Assembly: GCA_035531315.1 (NCBI GenBank)
Contig: DATKTD010000212.1
Span: forward strand, 1-7,496
Reading direction: 5' to 3'
From: CAIJMU01 sp035531315
Lineage (GTDB): Bacteria > Spirochaetota > Spirochaetia > Treponematales > Rectinemataceae
Length of the DNA: 7,496 bases
Part shown: in pieces, positions 5,414-7,496 of the stretch
How positions within the stretch are numbered: position 1 is the first letter of the stretch
How the letters are laid out: every line of letters begins with the position of its first letter
Made by a program: the position numbers and the translations under genes
The notes under the pieces: generated by a model
What the model was told of the DNA's origin: nothing
The model's input: only the letters and a program-made list of their open reading frames with translations
Database searches by the model: none

Positions 5414-6523
5414 TTACAGCAAGGCGCGGTCGGCGGGGGGGCCGGCCTTGAGGGCATCGACGGCCTTTTTCACGTCCTGCGAGGAGCCGCGCCTCGCGAT
5501 GAGGAGGGCGTCGGGCGTGTCGACGACGATGAGGTCGTCGACGTCGACGAGGACGAGGCGCTTTCCGGAGGAGAGGAGGAGGTTTCCGGAGGAGGAGAGG
5601 GGGAGGACGGGTCCGTCGGAGGCGTTGGCGTCCTTGTCCTTTGATCGGATGTCGTAAATTGCGTCCCAGCTGCCAAGGTCGTTCCATCCTATCGAGCAGG
5701 GGACGACGGCGACGCGCTCCGACTTTTCCATGACGGCGTAGTCGATGGAATCGGCGGGGATGGCGGCCATGTCGGCGGCGGCTATGGCCCAGGTGCGGGC
5801 ATCGGGGCGGGGCGCGGCGGCAAGGGCGCGGCGGGCGGCCTCGAGCATGGCGGGGGCATGGCGGCCGAGTTCCTCGAGAAAGGCGCCGGCGGTGAAGGCG
5901 AACATGCCGGAGTTCCAATAGTAGCGGCCGGCTGCGATGTAGGCCTCGGCGGTGGGACGATCGGGTTTTTCTCGGAAGGAGGCGACGCGGAGGAGGGGGC
6001 CTTCGGCGCCGGACGGCGGGTCCTCGGCGATGGCGGCTGCGGCTTTAGTGATGGGGGCCGAGGCCTCGATGTAGCCGTAGCCGGTTTCGGGGTAGCTGGC
6101 TTCGAGGCCGAAGGTCGCGAGGAGGCCGGAGCGGGCGGCGGCGATGGCCCTGCGGGCGGCGGCGTGGTAGGCCGCCTCGTCGCGGATCTCGTGATCGGAG
6201 GGGCTGACGAGGACGGGCTCGTCGGCGGGGAGGGCGAGGCAGGCGAGGGCTATGGCGGGGGCGGTGTTGCGTCCCATGGGTTCGAGGATGTATTCGACGG
6301 GGCTGCCGGCCGGGGCGGCCTTTTCGAACTGGGTGGCCGCGAGGCTTTGGTGGGCGGCGCCGGTGACGATGAGCCAGCGGTCGGCAAGGGGCGCGTTCCG
6401 CGCGATGGTTCGCTCGAAGAGGCTTGGGCCGCCCAGGAGGTCGACGAACTGTTTGGGGCTGGCCGAGCGGGAGAGGGGCCAGAGTCGGGTGCCGGCCCCG
6501 CCGCAGAGGATGAGGTTGGTCAT
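5414..6523 (-). CDS. manC: Mannose-1-phosphate guanylyltransferase (GDP-mannose pyrophosphorylase)
   Basis: 369 residues. Makes GDP-mannose from GTP and mannose-1-phosphate in the cytoplasm, feeding capsule, lipopolysaccharide-like or glycoprotein sugars. Seen: the nucleotidyltransferase signature LCGGAGTRLWPLSR (6-19) with PKQF (23-26); EPMGRNTAPAIALA (81-94); VSPSDH (106-111), with the metal-binding aspartate; ETGYGYIE (146-153); SFREKP (182-187); YYWNSGMF (201-208); SIDYAVMEKSERVAVVP (259-275); and GWNDLGSWDAIY (279-290). A final beta-rich segment (about 313-346, including LVLVDVDDLIVVDTPDALLI) is the expected left-handed helix domain. The fused phosphomannose-isomerase cupin of ~470-residue bifunctional ManC proteins is missing, so mannose-6-phosphate must come from a separate isomerase. 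The ATG at 6523 has only a weak, close AAGG upstream, but begins exactly at the conserved beta strand. It follows the unknown gene by 45 bases on the same strand. Confidence 0.94.
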   Translation of the reverse strand: MTNLILCGGAGTRLWPLSRSASPKQFVDLLGGPSLFERTIARNAPLADRWLIVTGAAHQSLAATQFEKAAPAGSPVEYILEPMGRNTAPAIALACLALPADEPVLVSPSDHEIRDEAAYHAAARRAIAAARSGLLATFGLEASYPETGYGYIEASAPITKAAAAIAEDPPSGAEGPLLRVASFREKPDRPTAEAYIAAGRYYWNSGMFAFTAGAFLEELGRHAPAMLEAARRALAAAPRPDARTWAIAAADMAAIPADSIDYAVMEKSERVAVVPCSIGWNDLGSWDAIYDIRSKDKDANASDGPVLPLSSSGNLLLSSGKRLVLVDVDDLIVVDTPDALLIARRGSSQDVKKAVDALKAGPPADRALL

Positions 6524-6568
6524 GGGCCTTATGGGTAACGGGTTATGCCAGGTGAGTCAAGGCGGTTT

Positions 6569-7036
6569 TTAGCGGTGCAGGAGGTCCTCGGGCTCGATTT
6601 CCTTGAGCCAGATGCGGTTGTAGCGGCCCGAATGGGCGACCTCGTGCCGCCCGGGGAAGAGGGTTTCCATCAGGAAGTACATGACGTCGTCCATGTCGGC
6701 GCTGGATTCGGAGAGGCTGTACCGGTAATAGATCTCGTCCTTGTGGCCCTTGAGTATGGCGAGGCGGCGCTCGTCGCGCTCGAGCTCGGGGTCGGAGCGT
6801 TCGCGGACGGTAGCGCGGATGCCGCCGTACCAGGAGCGCTGGAGGCCGAACTGGTTGAGGGCCCCGGCCAGGTCGCGCCAGTAGAGTTCGACGATGCCGC
6901 CGAGGGCGGGGGTCGAAGAGGTTATGCGATATTTATCGGCCCGGAAGAAGGGCGACCAGCGGAGCTCGAAGTAGCCGTCGCCCTCCCGCTCGGAGGAGCG
7001 GATGTTCCAGTCGCGGGAGGGGCTGGGCGCCGGCAT
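6569..7036 (-). CDS. Unrecognised 155-residue protein with an Fn3-like motif, coupled to a transporter gene
   Basis: I do not recognise the family. The protein is soluble-looking, rich in Arg, Glu, Tyr and Trp, with no signal peptide or membrane segment visible. Residues 23-38, FELRWSPFFRADKYRI, follow the W-x-P-x-x-x-A-x-x-Y-x-I pattern of fibronectin type III beta strands, and YGGIRATVRER (70-80) could be a later strand of such a fold; this is inference. The second half holds a charged stretch (about 81-100), YYRYSLSESSADMDDVMYFL (103-122) and a Trp/acidic end, NRIWLKEIEPEDLL (140-153). The ATG is separated from the upstream transporter TGA by one base, and AAGG lies six bases before it inside the transporter gene, so translation is very likely coupled. 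That, the clean stop and codon usage like the neighbours support a real gene. A role tied to the transporter, its sugar or GDP-mannose synthesis is possible but unproven. Confidence 0.75.
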   Translation of the reverse strand: MPAPSPSRDWNIRSSEREGDGYFELRWSPFFRADKYRITSSTPALGGIVELYWRDLAGALNQFGLQRSWYGGIRATVRERSDPELERDERRLAILKGHKDEIYYRYSLSESSADMDDVMYFLMETLFPGRHEVAHSGRYNRIWLKEIEPEDLLHR

Positions 7037-7037
7037 G

Positions 7038-7496
7038 TCAGGCCTTCTTGTGGCCTTCCTCGGCGAGGATCTTCTCGTAGGTCTTCTCGTCGAGGGGATA
7101 GAACTGGACGAGGACGAGGGCGCCGAGGAGGATGACGGCGGGGAGGGGGCCGACGAGGAAGCGGATGGCGAGCTTGGCCGAGTCGGCCTGGGCGGCGTTG
7201 GCGACGAAGTGGCCCATGGAGAGGACGAGGCCGGTCATGAGGAAGGCGAGGGCCTGACCCACCTTGGAGGTGAGGAGGTAGAGGCCGTAGAAGGCGCCCT
7301 CGTTGCGTTTGCCGCTCCTGATGGCGTCGACCTCGATGGCGTCGGGAAGCATGGCATAGGGCGCGACGTAGCCGAAGCCCACGCCGATGCCTGAATATAC
7401 CATCATAATAAGGAAGAATGTCGGGCCGAGGATGTGGCCGAGGAAGAAGAGGGCGAGGCTCGAGGTGGCCAGGATGAAGAAACAGATCTGCCAGGT
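7038..7496 (-). CDS. GPH-type (MelB-like, MFS_2) sugar:cation symporter, C-terminal part
   Basis: The gene runs off the window edge; the visible 152 residues begin TWQICFFILA in an open frame, so the N-terminal two thirds are outside. Seen: several hydrophobic helices (roughly 3-20, 26-50, 71-95 and 110-132 of the fragment); the diagnostic loop PDAIEVDAIRSGKRNEGAFYG (51-71), matching the D-x-x-E-x-D...G-x-R-x-E-G pattern of the glycoside-pentoside-hexuronide:cation symporter family; K78 in LTSKVGQALA; and a short cytoplasmic tail FYPLDEKTYEKILAEE, typical of the family end. Members import oligosaccharides, glycosides or pentosides with Na+ or H+ across the inner membrane. The substrate cannot be assigned from this half. 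It is the first visible gene of a minus-strand group with the unknown 155-residue protein and manC. Confidence 0.88.
   Translation of the reverse strand, partial: TWQICFFILATSSLALFFLGHILGPTFFLIMMVYSGIGVGFGYVAPYAMLPDAIEVDAIRSGKRNEGAFYGLYLLTSKVGQALAFLMTGLVLSMGHFVANAAQADSAKLAIRFLVGPLPAVILLGALVLVQFYPLDEKTYEKILAEEGHKKA

Noticed and set aside
5858..6538. Plus-strand open frame opposite manC
   Set aside because: Gly/Glu/Ala-rich shadow with no ribosome site or recognisable motif; manC has all family signatures.
6524..6568. Possible promoter for manC using TTGACT (6560-6555, minus strand)
   Set aside because: The -35-like hexamer is good, but at 16-18 bases only TTACCC/TACCCA follow, with poor -10 matches; co-transcription with the upstream genes is as likely.

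Overview
This is a GC-rich bacterial window with nine protein-coding genes and no RNA gene, CRISPR array or insertion sequence that I can see. The best clue to the organism is the flagellar block. The FlgG-like protein has a C-terminal segment (SVVREMVDMIVAQRAYE, then QTSDNMLG and a terminal LKR) and an MVRSLWTGASGMIGQQ start that closely resemble spirochaete (Treponema/Spirochaeta-type) FlgG as I remember it. A FlgF-like, FlgG, FlgJ-rod-domain order also fits spirochaetes. I infer a high-GC member of the Spirochaetota, without certainty at genus level.

Layout, left to right: (1) the 3' end of a plus-strand membrane methyltransferase of the ICMT/PEMT type, whose stop overlaps the end of the next gene; (2) a minus-strand pair, rsmG followed by ltaE, i.e. 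16S rRNA m7G527 methyltransferase then low-specificity L-threonine aldolase; (3) a plus-strand Rpn-type PD-(D/E)XK nuclease gene, divergent from rsmG and convergent with the flagellar genes, visibly less GC-biased than its neighbours and ending in a Glu/Gly/Lys-rich repeat tail; (4) a minus-strand flagellar rod operon, read flgF-like, flgG, flgJ-like; (5) a minus-strand group read GPH-type sugar/cation symporter (cut by the window edge), an unrecognised 155-residue protein starting one base after the transporter stop, and a mannose-1-phosphate guanylyltransferase.

The flagellar genes build the periplasmic rod: FlgF-like and FlgG are paralogous rod subunits and FlgJ is the rod-assembly factor, here without a muramidase domain. 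The manC-like gene supplies GDP-mannose for surface glycans. The upstream transporter and small protein may be co-transcribed with it, giving a loose carbohydrate theme. A GC-rich hairpin after manC and a sigma-28-like -10 element before flgF mark a likely boundary between these transcription units.

Nothing here is clearly a new defence or mobile system. The most unusual items are the Rpn nuclease insertion point, the coupled unknown protein with an Fn3-like motif, the possibly leaderless rsmG start, and the 122-base junction upstream of flgF. No stretch over 300 bases lacks a gene; the largest gaps are 122 bases (5292-5413) and 100 bases (2126-2225).
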